In this document: positions 28,903-37,297 of the stretch, in pieces
Numbering within the stretch: the stretch's first letter is position 1
Layout: the number at the start of each line of letters is the position of its first letter
Source: Lachnospiraceae bacterium
GTDB taxonomy: Bacteria; Bacillota; Clostridia; Lachnospirales; Lachnospiraceae
Reading direction: 5' to 3'
Assembly (NCBI GenBank): GCA_017470985.1
Contig: JAFUXA010000008.1
Location: 50,691-114,690 of the forward strand
Length of the DNA: 64,000 nucleotides
Program-made: the position numbers and the translations under genes
Notes under the pieces: model-generated
Database searches by the model: none
Told to the model about the DNA's origin: nothing
What the model saw: the letters and a program-made list of their open reading frames with translations, nothing else

Positions 28903-29163
28903 CTATTTTTTCATAAAAGCTCCCAACACATTTACATTTGCAGCCATAGTCTTGATTTCATCTAAATGGCTTGACATATACTTCTCAAGTTCTACCACCT
29001 CTATTGCCGCAAAACCGTCATTGGATGTTATCTTACAATCAGGAATTCTCCCCTCTGCATTTCTCACACCATCTGAGAAAGTGACATATGCTATCTTTTT
29101 GCCTGCCTTATCCCTGCAAATTGAAGACACAGACATATTCAACTCTCCTGTATTTTCTGCCAT
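28903..29163 (-). CDS. Small protein of unknown function
   Basis: An 86-residue soluble protein. The start at 29163 is set by GGAGG six bases upstream; a longer in-frame extension has no ribosome site. Content is mixed alpha/beta with KIAYVTFSDGVRNAEGRIPDC in the middle and a C-terminal helix (EKYMSSHLDEIKTMAANV). I do not recognise the family. Its stop lies in an AT-rich hairpin (TTTTATGAAA/TTTCATAAAA, 28887-28918). It sits alone between the GH3 gene and the ABC operon. Confidence 0.6.
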   Translation of the reverse strand: MAENTGELNMSVSSICRDKAGKKIAYVTFSDGVRNAEGRIPDCKITSNDGFAAIEVVELEKYMSSHLDEIKTMAANVNVLGAFMKK

Positions 29164-29216
29164 AGCAACCCTCCAACTACAACATAATTTTCTGTAACAT
29201 ATTTCTATAATACACA

Positions 29217-29243
29217 AAAAGTTGCCCGAGATGGGCAACTTTT
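29217..29243. terminator. Bidirectional terminator after the ABC operon
   Basis: Perfect arms AAAAGTTGCCC/GGGCAACTTTT with a five-base loop. T-runs flank it on both strands. Confidence 0.85.
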
Positions 29244-29303
29244 GATTTTTTTGTAAATATTGTAGAAATATTTAGTTTTTCATTATCATTTTTCACAAAA
29301 GAA

Positions 29304-29966
29304 TTATGCATCTTTAAAAACGCCACGAAATGCATACTCTGACAATGGCTTTCTATAAAGCAATCTGGCGATACTATATTCTAACAAACCACCGAGAATA
29401 ATAATCACATATCCTGCCGCTGCTATCATTGGGAAATTTATAAATCCCACAGCAATCTCACCATTTTCATTCATGAAAAGATTCATCATCAAGAATTGGC
29501 TGCCAAATACCATTGCCATCATCAAAATGAATCCTAGCCAATAATATTTGAAGCAAACTGCAACAAATATAAATGTAGCCACCATGAACGTTAAGATCAT
29601 GGTCAGAGTCCCAACATATACATCCTCTTTCTCCGGATGCAAATGTATAAGTACAGACTTCTCAACCAGCAAAAATGTGTAGATGACCATATAGAAAACT
29701 GTACTTGTGATAACTGGAATAGTAAGCTGCAACTTTCTCTGCATTGGTGAGCTTGCCACATAAGTTGACACATCCATGGAGATAATCATCTGGTAAGCAA
29801 ACATTCCCAAAATCATGAAATAGAATCCGCCAATTACATTACCACCTCCGGATACCACTTCAACCGCAACACCGATGGCCATAAAGATCAGAATCATAAT
29901 CAAATTTAATTTTATCTTATATCCATATTTCAACAGTTTAAATCCTGTAATCAAATCCTTTATCAT
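29304..29966 (-). CDS. ABC exporter membrane subunit (second)
   Basis: A 220-residue protein with about six hydrophobic segments (for example LNLIMILIFMAIGVAVEVV, VGTLTMILTFMVATFIFVAV, GYVIIILGGLLEYSIARLLY) and no catalytic motif. The position after an ATP-binding gene and another membrane gene, two bases apart, makes it an ABC-2 type permease partner. I do not recognise a named family. Confidence 0.7.
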   Translation of the reverse strand: MIKDLITGFKLLKYGYKIKLNLIMILIFMAIGVAVEVVSGGGNVIGGFYFMILGMFAYQMIISMDVSTYVASSPMQRKLQLTIPVITSTVFYMVIYTFLLVEKSVLIHLHPEKEDVYVGTLTMILTFMVATFIFVAVCFKYYWLGFILMMAMVFGSQFLMMNLFMNENGEIAVGFINFPMIAAAGYVIIILGGLLEYSIARLLYRKPLSEYAFRGVFKDA

Positions 29967-29968
29967 AA

Positions 29969-30679
29969 TTAATCCTCCTTCTCTACTTCATCATAGAAAG
30001 ACATCTGTAATTTCTTATTCATATGAAGAATAGATATAATAGCCTCCACCACAAGCAACGCTACTGTAGCTACAATAACTGCAATAAGTGCAGGTGTATT
30101 AATATCAGAGCCTTGCCACATAAATAATAATACTATCAATGCATCAAATCCCAATGTCACAAAGCTGTTCAATGTATATACTGTCTGAGCCATACTTATA
30201 TATCTATCAATATTTATCAATAAAATCTGCATAAATACAAATACCAGATACAGCTCAAATACTATGAGTAATATATTCTTCGTACCAATCCATGGCACAA
30301 GAAGCTGATTTAATATAGTATCCTTCTGCAAATATATAAAGTGAAGATCGTAAGCTAACAGCATGAAAACAGCAGGTCTTATAAATCTGGTGAAATAATC
30401 CACATGGAGAGCGTCCTTCATTACAACCATTCCCTCAAATGATGTCTTGAGATAATCCATACCCATGTTGTTTTTCTGATAAATATTTCCCAGACTGAAA
30501 TAATCCGTCATACCATCAACCACCATATATATGAAATAACATATAATAAATGAAGGTGTGCTTTCAAAAACAAATGACAGCAATAAACTAGCCACAGCAA
30601 ATCCAACCGGTATGAAGATATTGGCAACAACAATATAGGTTGTATTAAATAATGTAAAATAGTTTCTAAACTTCTTCAT
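29969..30679 (-). CDS. ABC exporter membrane subunit (first)
   Basis: A 236-residue protein with five to six predicted transmembrane segments (TYIVVANIFIPVGFAVASLL, ILLIVFELYLVFVFMQILL, LIAVIVATVALLVVEAIISI). It directly precedes the other membrane gene and follows the ATPase gene by nine bases. The substrate is unknown. This gene set with a GntR/YtrA regulator resembles stress-induced exporters such as Ytr or Bcr types. Confidence 0.7.
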   Translation of the reverse strand: MKKFRNYFTLFNTTYIVVANIFIPVGFAVASLLLSFVFESTPSFIICYFIYMVVDGMTDYFSLGNIYQKNNMGMDYLKTSFEGMVVMKDALHVDYFTRFIRPAVFMLLAYDLHFIYLQKDTILNQLLVPWIGTKNILLIVFELYLVFVFMQILLINIDRYISMAQTVYTLNSFVTLGFDALIVLLFMWQGSDINTPALIAVIVATVALLVVEAIISILHMNKKLQMSFYDEVEKED

Positions 30680-30688
30680 ACCCGGCTC

Positions 30689-31594
30689 CTATCTCATTAC
30701 AAGCTTTGTGTTCTTCTTCATTACAGCTACACTTATCTGATATAGGGATGGCGTCTCCTCAACCACATCCATACCTGCCAACTTGTCCAGATCCTCTGCC
30801 AGACATACACCTTCGAAACCGTATGAGTTAGTAGAGACTGTATATAATATATCCTTGGCTTTATCAGCATCCTCACGCTCTCCCTTTACCAGAATATATT
30901 TCTCCTTCAAATCTTCTACGAAGCCTTCCTCAACAACAGTTCCATGCTCCATAATGATGGCATAATCAGTAATATTTTCCATATCAGAAATATTATGTGT
31001 AGAGAAAAATACTGACTTCTGTCCATTTCCTTCCTCAATATACTCACTGATCATCTGACATAATTTATCTCTCATCAATGGATCAAGTGGTGAAGCCGGC
31101 TCATCAAGGAGCAATATGTCTGTATCTCTTGCAAATACACCTGATAACATAAGCTTCATCTTGTTACCATCTGACAGATTAGAATTCTTCTTCTTTCTAT
31201 TCTCACCATTTATTGACAGAGCCAGCTCTGTGCAAAGCTGGTTGAACTTCTCTGAGGAGAAGCTTGGGAACAGAAGCTTACTAATCTGCTCTACATCACC
31301 AATAGTCCACTGTGGTAAATAATATTTACCAGGACCTGTATAACCGATTTTATCCTTTACCTCTGGATTAAACTCTCTGTCCTTGTCTGTATATTTATCA
31401 AAGTATAATAGATTTCCTTTGTAATCCATTCTGATACCTGAGAGAATGTTCAAAAGTGTTGTCTTACCTGCACCATTCTCACCAATAAGTGCTGTTGCAT
31501 ATCCCTGTGGAATTTTTAACTCAGGAATATTTAACTCAAACTTTTTAAACTTCTTATAAATCTTCTCTCCCTTGATTGCGCTTGTCACTTCCAT
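30689..31594 (-). CDS. ABC transporter ATP-binding protein
   Basis: A 301-residue nucleotide-binding subunit. Walker A is GENGAGKTTL (near 38), the signature is LSDGNKMKLML, which departs from LSGGQ, Walker B is DILLLDEPASPLDP and the switch His is in STHNISDME. The C-terminal ~80 residues form an extra domain as in BcrA/YtrB-like proteins. It is read first in the operon after the GntR gene and would energise the two membrane proteins that follow. Confidence 0.92.
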   Translation of the reverse strand: MEVTSAIKGEKIYKKFKKFELNIPELKIPQGYATALIGENGAGKTTLLNILSGIRMDYKGNLLYFDKYTDKDREFNPEVKDKIGYTGPGKYYLPQWTIGDVEQISKLLFPSFSSEKFNQLCTELALSINGENRKKKNSNLSDGNKMKLMLSGVFARDTDILLLDEPASPLDPLMRDKLCQMISEYIEEGNGQKSVFFSTHNISDMENITDYAIIMEHGTVVEEGFVEDLKEKYILVKGEREDADKAKDILYTVSTNSYGFEGVCLAEDLDKLAGMDVVEETPSLYQISVAVMKKNTKLVMR

Positions 31595-31676
31595 TTTCTA
31601 TACCTCCGCAAATAGAATTTTTTATATTTTTCTTTTCAACCCACTTATTTTTTCTTTTTATTCCCCTGTTAGAACT

Positions 31677-32051
31677 TCAGCTATCTTCCATTTCAAGAAG
31701 CGCATCCATCATATCCTTAAGTTCATCAGAACTAATTCCAGCCACCCGGGCAGATTGAATCGCTTCTGAAAGGGAAGCTTCCACTTTGCGTAAATGCTGT
31801 TCCTGCAGCATCTCACTATCCTGCGCATTTACATAGAAGCCCTTGCCCTGAACTGCTGTAACCAGTCCAACCTGTTCCAGTTGCTCGTATGCTTTCTTGG
31901 TTGTTATGACACTAATTTTCAATTCCATAGCCAGGGATCTGATAGATGGTAAATAATCACCCTCCCTATATTTGCCTGCCAATATGTCAGCCTTAAAGCT
32001 ATCAGCAATTTGTTGATATATTGGCACACCTGAATTTTGTAATAGTTTCAT
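31677..32051 (-). CDS. GntR-family regulator, YtrA-like
   Basis: A 124-residue transcription factor with a winged helix (IYQQIADSFKADILAGKYREGDYLPSIRSL region) and only a short helical dimerisation tail, which is the YtrA subfamily layout. The start at 32051 follows GGAGGTG; the longer in-frame extension would run across the promoter and is rejected. The promoter contains a perfect dyad, so autorepression together with control of the downstream ABC genes (82 bp away) is likely. Such regulators often respond to cell-envelope antibiotics; that is family knowledge, not visible here. Confidence 0.88.
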   Translation of the reverse strand: MKLLQNSGVPIYQQIADSFKADILAGKYREGDYLPSIRSLAMELKISVITTKKAYEQLEQVGLVTAVQGKGFYVNAQDSEMLQEQHLRKVEASLSEAIQSARVAGISSDELKDMMDALLEMEDS

Positions 32052-32073
32052 TGTGCACCTCCGTCTCATAACT

Positions 32074-32114
32074 GTGTATATGTTATATATACACCTATTA
32101 CAGATGCGTGTCAA
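32074..32114 (-). promoter_or_regulatory. gntR promoter with overlapping operator dyad
   Basis: TTGACA (32114-32109), 17-bp spacer, TATATA (32091-32086). The -10 box lies inside a perfect inverted repeat: GTGTATAT (32074-32081), five bases, ATATACAC (32087-32094). A repressor bound there would block polymerase, which fits an autoregulated YtrA-type factor. Confidence 0.75.
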
Positions 32115-32148
32115 CAGTTTTTCTCAAAAAAATTTTTTTGGTTAAAAA

Positions 32149-32192
32149 AATCTGCACACGGACCGCCACCCTCGGCGAGCCATGTACAGATT
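32149..32192 (-). terminator. Terminator after the chemoreceptor gene
   Basis: A long hairpin of about 19 bp with wobbles (arms 32149-32167 and 32174-32192, six-base loop) followed on the minus strand by seven T. The GC-rich top part is unusual for this region. Confidence 0.8.
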
Positions 32193-32278
32193 ATTAATAA
32201 TTATCATTCAATTAAACCCGGTATCTGTCACTCAATCCAAAACCAGTATCTGTATATAAGCTGAACAAATATCAGACA

Positions 32279-34072
32279 TTAGAGTTTCTCGAACTTCTCT
32301 GTATTATCTACTAACTGGCGTGTAACCTCACTATTTCTATCCATAGCATCTGTCACACCCTGCATCTCATTTACAATCTCACTTGAATTTTCAGCTGACA
32401 TTGTAATTGCATCTGAACTTTCATTTACGGTTGCTGTAATATCCTGAACTGCATTTTCCATTTCAGTCATAATAGCATTTAAGCTCTCTGCCTTCTCTGT
32501 AAATGAATCAAGCATTTGATTGATTGTATCCGCTGTATCTTCATACTTATCACCTGTATTTGCGAATTCATCATAATCTGCCAATACAGTTGTATTGATG
32601 AAATTCAACACTTCCATTGCATTATCAGACAATGTCTGTACTGCTGCTGTCACTTCCTGACTGATCTTCTGAATATTGCCGGCAGTATCACGGCTGTTAG
32701 CTGCAAGTGAAGAAATCTCATCAGCAACAACGGCAAATCCCTTTCCTGCTTCACCTGCACGGGCAGCCTCAATTGATGCATTGAGGGCAAGGAGATTTGT
32801 CTGTGATGCAATATCCAAGATATCATTGGTCAGATCATTAATCTGTGATACCTTCTCACTGTCTTTGACTGACTTCTCAAGAACAACTGACAATTCCTGC
32901 ATCTTAGCACCTGTTGTCTCTTTTTTATCATTTGCAGTATTTTTAATATCATTGGCATCCTGCTTGATTTCACGAGCCTTTACAACTCCGGCCTCAGCTT
33001 CTGTCTGAATACCGTTTGCCGCATTCTGCACGTCTGCAAGCTTGTCATTCATATTGGCAGCTGTAGTTGCAACATTATCCATTGAAGCTGCAAGCTCTTC
33101 CAAGGCTGCTGAAGTATTGGTTACATTTTCATTGGCATGAGATATTTTCTGATGAATCTCATTTGTCGAACCTGTCAAAATCTCAGTACCGTCTTTTACA
33201 TCCTTCATAGTATGCTGCAAAGCTTCAATCAGAGAATTGATGCCGTTTTTGATAGTCATAATTTCTGACTCAGTCTTGGTTGACACTCTGAATGTCAGGT
33301 CACCATGACCTTCATTAATACCATTTACCACACCATCAATTTCATTTGCCATAGAATTTATAGTTTTATTTACTCTGAAATATGTAAGAACAAAATTCAC
33401 AACAACCGAACCGAGCAAAATCAATGTAATAATAAGTGCCTGCATCACAGCTGTATTGGTAGCTTTGTCCATGTCTCGCTCCATCATCGTATTGCATTCC
33501 TGCAATTTCAGATTGTATGCTCTTGATGTCTTTGACAAGGCACTTGCCACATCCACGTACTGACCTGACATGATGTTCCAATAATTCTGACCATTATTAT
33601 CAACAGCATCATCCATAATCTGAGCAACCACCTCATAGTAAGCTCTGTAAGCTTTCTTGTATGCATCGTACTCAGTTGTATCCATCTTCGAAGACTCATG
33701 GAATTTATCCAAAGCCGCAAAACAAGCCTCAGTTGTATTATTCTGCTGATTGATTGTCTTCTTAATCTCTGACAATGAGCCGGAACCGCCACCAAGCAAT
33801 ACCGCCTGAGAATTAGCCAAGGCTGTCTTCATTGAAGAAATCTGCACCTCAGTAATAGAACGCCAGTTAATGGCCTGTACATTCTGTCCTTCCATTTCCA
33901 CAGCCTGCTCAGACAATCTGATCATGCTGGATCTAAGAAGTACAATAGACATTATTCCAATCAATATGATGATTATATTTACCACCAAAGTCTGGAAAAT
34001 CAAACTCTTTATCACATTCACATTAGAACGTGATGTCTTTACCTTTTTCTTTTTTGACTCGTTCATAACCAT
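32279..34072 (-). CDS. Methyl-accepting chemotaxis protein, four-helix sensor type
   Basis: A 597-residue transmembrane chemoreceptor. TM1 spans about residues 23-48 ([20 protein letters not shown]). The external region (50-205) is all helical, as in 4HB_MCP sensors. TM2 is about 210-230 ([20 protein letters not shown]), then HAMP. The cytoplasmic hairpin tip reads [20 protein letters not shown], the canonical CheA/CheW contact. The C-terminus lacks a CheR-docking pentapeptide. It is a single-gene unit between its own terminator and that of the MATE gene. The ligand is unknown. Confidence 0.93.
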   Translation of the reverse strand: MVMNESKKKKVKTSRSNVNVIKSLIFQTLVVNIIIILIGIMSIVLLRSSMIRLSEQAVEMEGQNVQAINWRSITEVQISSMKTALANSQAVLLGGGSGSLSEIKKTINQQNNTTEACFAALDKFHESSKMDTTEYDAYKKAYRAYYEVVAQIMDDAVDNNGQNYWNIMSGQYVDVASALSKTSRAYNLKLQECNTMMERDMDKATNTAVMQALIITLILLGSVVVNFVLTYFRVNKTINSMANEIDGVVNGINEGHGDLTFRVSTKTESEIMTIKNGINSLIEALQHTMKDVKDGTEILTGSTNEIHQKISHANENVTNTSAALEELAASMDNVATTAANMNDKLADVQNAANGIQTEAEAGVVKAREIKQDANDIKNTANDKKETTGAKMQELSVVLEKSVKDSEKVSQINDLTNDILDIASQTNLLALNASIEAARAGEAGKGFAVVADEISSLAANSRDTAGNIQKISQEVTAAVQTLSDNAMEVLNFINTTVLADYDEFANTGDKYEDTADTINQMLDSFTEKAESLNAIMTEMENAVQDITATVNESSDAITMSAENSSEIVNEMQGVTDAMDRNSEVTRQLVDNTEKFEKL

Positions 34073-34189
34073 TTATATAACCTTTCTTTTTTATCTGTCC
34101 TATGAGCTATTTCTTAATCTGTCTTCCACTCTATTATTTGCGCGCTAAAAGACATCGCAACTATTATTACATAATTGACGCAAAAAAAT

Positions 34190-34218
34190 AGTGCACTTTT
34201 CATCACAAAAAGTGCACT
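34190..34218 (-). terminator. Terminator after the MATE gene
   Basis: Arms AGTGCACTTTT/AAAAGTGCACT, with ATTTTTTT following on the minus strand. Confidence 0.85.
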
Positions 34219-34225
34219 TTCCGTA

Positions 34226-35563
34226 CTAACGTGTAAGGTCCTTGACCCACTTATATTTTCTAAAATGATACATGGTCCATGGTATTTTGCCCACCTCATC
34301 CAGACAAGTACAGGCATATACCAGAAATACCGGCCAATGAAATACAAAAGTTCCAAGAGCTGCCAGTGGCACAGCCAGGCACCACATGGATACAGCAAGA
34401 GAATACATGTCAAATAATGTATCTCCTCCGGCACTAAATATTCCATTTATTGTAATAGTATTGACCGAACGGCCAATCATATAAAATGCCATTATTATCA
34501 TCATACCTCTGAGATAATAATTAGCCCCAGGAGATAAATCAACAAAATGCAATAACACCGGTGTCAATGCCAGCATTATAATCGTGGATACAATTCCAAT
34601 AAGAAATGAAATCTTCATAAGTCTGATTCCAGCTTCCTTGCCGGCATCAAGCCTTCCGGCTCCAAGTTCATTTCCAACTAAAATACCACCACCCATGGCG
34701 ATACCATCACACATACAGCATACCAGGTCTCGAACTACAGCTGCAATGGAATTAGCTGCTGTGGCATCCTGTCCCATATGTCCCATAAAGGCAGTATAAC
34801 TTGAAAAGCCCACTCCCCAGAACATGCATGCTCCCAGTATGGGCCACATACATTTTCTAAAATCCAGCACCAGCAATCTATTATGTTTGAAAATCCTGCC
34901 CAAATCCAGAGACAGGTATCCCTCTTTGTGAGAAATAATAATAGTAACAACTATCTCAAAACTTCTTGCTATAAAAGTAGAAAGTGCTGCTCCCCGAACT
35001 CCCAATCTCGGGAATCCCAAGAGCCCAAATATAAATATAGCATTTAGGCATATATCTATAACTACAGTCACACTGCTGATAATAGCTGACGTGTTCACAT
35101 GATTGGTCACCTTCATCATGGCCAGATAGCACTGTGAGATACCGGTCATAAGATAAGTCCAACCTGCTATACGCAAGTATTCACATCCCAGCTGAATCAA
35201 CACTTCATCATTGGTAAACACCTGCATCAAAGTCCCGGGAACACAGACGCACGCTCCTGCAAATATAATTGCAACTACCACATTCCATCTAATTGCTATG
35301 GCAAATATATCTTTTAATGTATCTCTATCGCCCTTACCGAAGTACTGGGCACCTAAAATCTCAACAGTAGCAACATTGGCACTTATTAATAGATTCTGAA
35401 TAAACTGTATCTGTGTCGCCAAAGACACTGCTGACATAGCATTCTGCTCCAAACTCCCCAGCATAAATGCATCTGCTGCAGCAACAGCTGCAAGCATCAA
35501 TGTCTGAAAGGCTATAGGCACAGTTAACCTCATTAATTTATTATAAAACTCTCTCTTCGTCAT
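34226..35563 (-). CDS. MATE-family efflux transporter
   Basis: A 445-residue membrane protein with twelve predicted helices in two repeated halves. It starts with FYNKLMRLTVPIAFQTLMLAAVAAADAFMLG, a typical MATE N-terminus. GLGFPRLGVRGAALST near 185 and ISAGGDTLFDMYS-type FSAGGDTLFDMY near 385 are further family landmarks. It would exchange Na+ or H+ for cationic drugs or metabolites. It lies 18 bp after the DAHP synthase gene and may be co-transcribed with it; the substrate is unknown. Confidence 0.92.
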   Translation of the reverse strand: MTKREFYNKLMRLTVPIAFQTLMLAAVAAADAFMLGSLEQNAMSAVSLATQIQFIQNLLISANVATVEILGAQYFGKGDRDTLKDIFAIAIRWNVVVAIIFAGACVCVPGTLMQVFTNDEVLIQLGCEYLRIAGWTYLMTGISQCYLAMMKVTNHVNTSAIISSVTVVIDICLNAIFIFGLLGFPRLGVRGAALSTFIARSFEIVVTIIISHKEGYLSLDLGRIFKHNRLLVLDFRKCMWPILGACMFWGVGFSSYTAFMGHMGQDATAANSIAAVVRDLVCCMCDGIAMGGGILVGNELGAGRLDAGKEAGIRLMKISFLIGIVSTIIMLALTPVLLHFVDLSPGANYYLRGMMIIMAFYMIGRSVNTITINGIFSAGGDTLFDMYSLAVSMWCLAVPLAALGTFVFHWPVFLVYACTCLDEVGKIPWTMYHFRKYKWVKDLTR

Positions 35564-35581
35564 TATATATTCCAGCTATAT

Positions 35582-36616
35582 CTATAGGATATCAGCCAGT
35601 TCAAGTATAAGTCTCTCACTCTTATCCCAACCCAGACATGGATCAGTAATAGATTTACCATATATACCATCGCCTATTGATTGGCATCCATCCTCTATGT
35701 AGCTCTCAATCATGAGACCTTTCACAATATTATTAATGTCCTTAGACATATGCATACTATGAATTACATCCTCTGCAATTCTAATCTGCTCCATGTACAT
35801 TTTACCAGAATTAGAATGATTGCAATCCACAATAACTGCAGGATTTACAAGGTTGGTCTCCTCGTAAGCATCAATAAGTCCCTGCAAATCCTCATAATGA
35901 TAATTAGCATGACTTCTGCCATACTTATCCACATATCCGCGCAAAATCGCATGGCTAAGTGGATTTCCCTTGGTGGAAACCTCCCAGCCTCTGTATACAA
36001 ACTTCTGCTTATGCTGAGCAGCAACAATGGAATTCATCATTACAGATACATCTCCACCTGTAGGATTCTTCATTCCAACAGGAATTCCTACGCCACTGGC
36101 TACAATTCTATGCTGCTGATCCTCCACTGATCTGGCACCGATAGCCACATAAGATAGCAGATCTGATAAATATCTATGGTTCTCCGGATATAACATCTCC
36201 TCAGCACAGGTAAATCCAGTCTCCTCAGCCACATGAGTATGCATCTGACGAATAGCAATAATGCCTTCAAGCAAGTCCTCATCACCTTCCGGATCAGGCT
36301 GATGAAGCATGCCCTTGTATCCTGTCCCCTTAGTTCTAGGTTTATTGGTATATACTCGAGGTATGATAAATATCTTGTCCTTCACCTTCTCCTGAACCTT
36401 GGCAAGTCTTGTCATATAATCCAAAACTGCAGGTTCATTGTCAGCAGAACAAGGTCCTATAATCAATAAAAATCTATCATCCTTACCTGTAAATATATCT
36501 CTAATTATCTCATCTCTCTCATTCTTGATTACTGCAATCTCAGGCTTTAAAGGGAACTGTTCCTTAATCTCCTGAGGTGTAGGTAATTGTCTAATGAAAT
36601 TCATCTCCATATCCAT
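35582..36616 (-). CDS. aroF: DAHP synthase (type I alpha)
   Basis: 3-deoxy-7-phosphoheptulonate synthase, the first step of the shikimate pathway. The 344 residues carry IIGPCSADN near 52, IPRVYTNKPRTKGTGYKG near 85, GIPVGMKNPTGGDV near 175 and the DCNHSNSGK metal/substrate motif near 265. The length and N-terminal extension (RQLPTPQEIKEQFPL) fit the feedback-regulated AroF/G/H class. A gene letter cannot be fixed by sequence alone. GGAGG lies ten bases before the ATG. Confidence 0.9.
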   Translation of the reverse strand: MDMEMNFIRQLPTPQEIKEQFPLKPEIAVIKNERDEIIRDIFTGKDDRFLLIIGPCSADNEPAVLDYMTRLAKVQEKVKDKIFIIPRVYTNKPRTKGTGYKGMLHQPDPEGDEDLLEGIIAIRQMHTHVAEETGFTCAEEMLYPENHRYLSDLLSYVAIGARSVEDQQHRIVASGVGIPVGMKNPTGGDVSVMMNSIVAAQHKQKFVYRGWEVSTKGNPLSHAILRGYVDKYGRSHANYHYEDLQGLIDAYEETNLVNPAVIVDCNHSNSGKMYMEQIRIAEDVIHSMHMSKDINNIVKGLMIESYIEDGCQSIGDGIYGKSITDPCLGWDKSERLILELADIL

Positions 36617-36636
36617 GTCTTGTCATCCTCCTGTAA

Positions 36637-37140
36637 TTATATATTCAAAGCTTCGCATAATCTCTTATAATGCAGGAAGCCCTCTGTGTCATATAGTTTT
36701 GTTATCTCCTCAAAAGAAGCCAGACGCACATCAATAGCTTCATCCTTCTGTAGAGTCACATCATCAAGTGTAAAATCAAGTTTCAATCTATATATATCTA
36801 CAAAATAATTGTCACCACGCTCTAAGTCTTCATTGAAATATGAATATATCATATTGGATTCGCAATCAGTTACATCAAGACCTGTCTCCTCACGAACTTC
36901 TCTGCACACAGCCTGAAAACTATCTTCTCCAGATACTGAGCCACCACCTGGAATCTCCCATTCCCCTGCAGCCCATTTCTTATCCATGGCTCTTTTGGTT
37001 ATAAGAAATCGTCCTTCATAATCTTCCACCAGAGCCAGCACATACATCATATACTGTCCCTTCTTCAAAGGCTCTTTTCTCGGAAGTATGAGGCCTGTCT
37101 TTTCTTTATTCTCATTATAAATGTCAATCATTTCACTCAT
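36637..37140 (-). CDS. Nudix hydrolase
   Basis: A 167-residue protein with a full Nudix box GGGSVSGEDSFQAVCREVREETG (positions about 60-82; pattern GX5EX7REUXEEXG). It hydrolyses a nucleoside diphosphate linked to another group; the precise substrate is unknown. A GTG 18 bp further upstream is in frame, but GAGGGTGGA lies between, so the ATG at 37140 is preferred. It precedes the DAHP synthase gene by 20 bp and is probably in the same transcript. Confidence 0.85.
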   Translation of the reverse strand: MSEMIDIYNENKEKTGLILPRKEPLKKGQYMMYVLALVEDYEGRFLITKRAMDKKWAAGEWEIPGGGSVSGEDSFQAVCREVREETGLDVTDCESNMIYSYFNEDLERGDNYFVDIYRLKLDFTLDDVTLQKDEAIDVRLASFEEITKLYDTEGFLHYKRLCEALNI

Positions 37141-37214
37141 ATAAATTTCCACCCTCACTCAATGCCATGGCACTATGCCTAGCTGTTATTTCACTTAAAT
37201 GTCAAATATTTACA

Positions 37215-37257
37215 AAAAATGCGCTTATCAAAGTATACCTTTGATAAACGCATTTTT
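37215..37257. terminator. Terminator closing the signalling operon
   Basis: Nineteen-bp arms (AAAAATGCG.TTATCAAAG and its complement, one mismatch) with a five-base loop and T-runs on both sides. It can also work for the opposite strand. Confidence 0.85.
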
Positions 37258-37297
37258 CAACCCTTTAATACTTTAAACCAACAAATTATTTTAAATA

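Noticed and set aside
32052-32114. Longer N-terminus for the GntR regulator
   Set aside because: The extension would overlap the -35 and -10 boxes; the downstream ATG has a GGAGGTG ribosome site.
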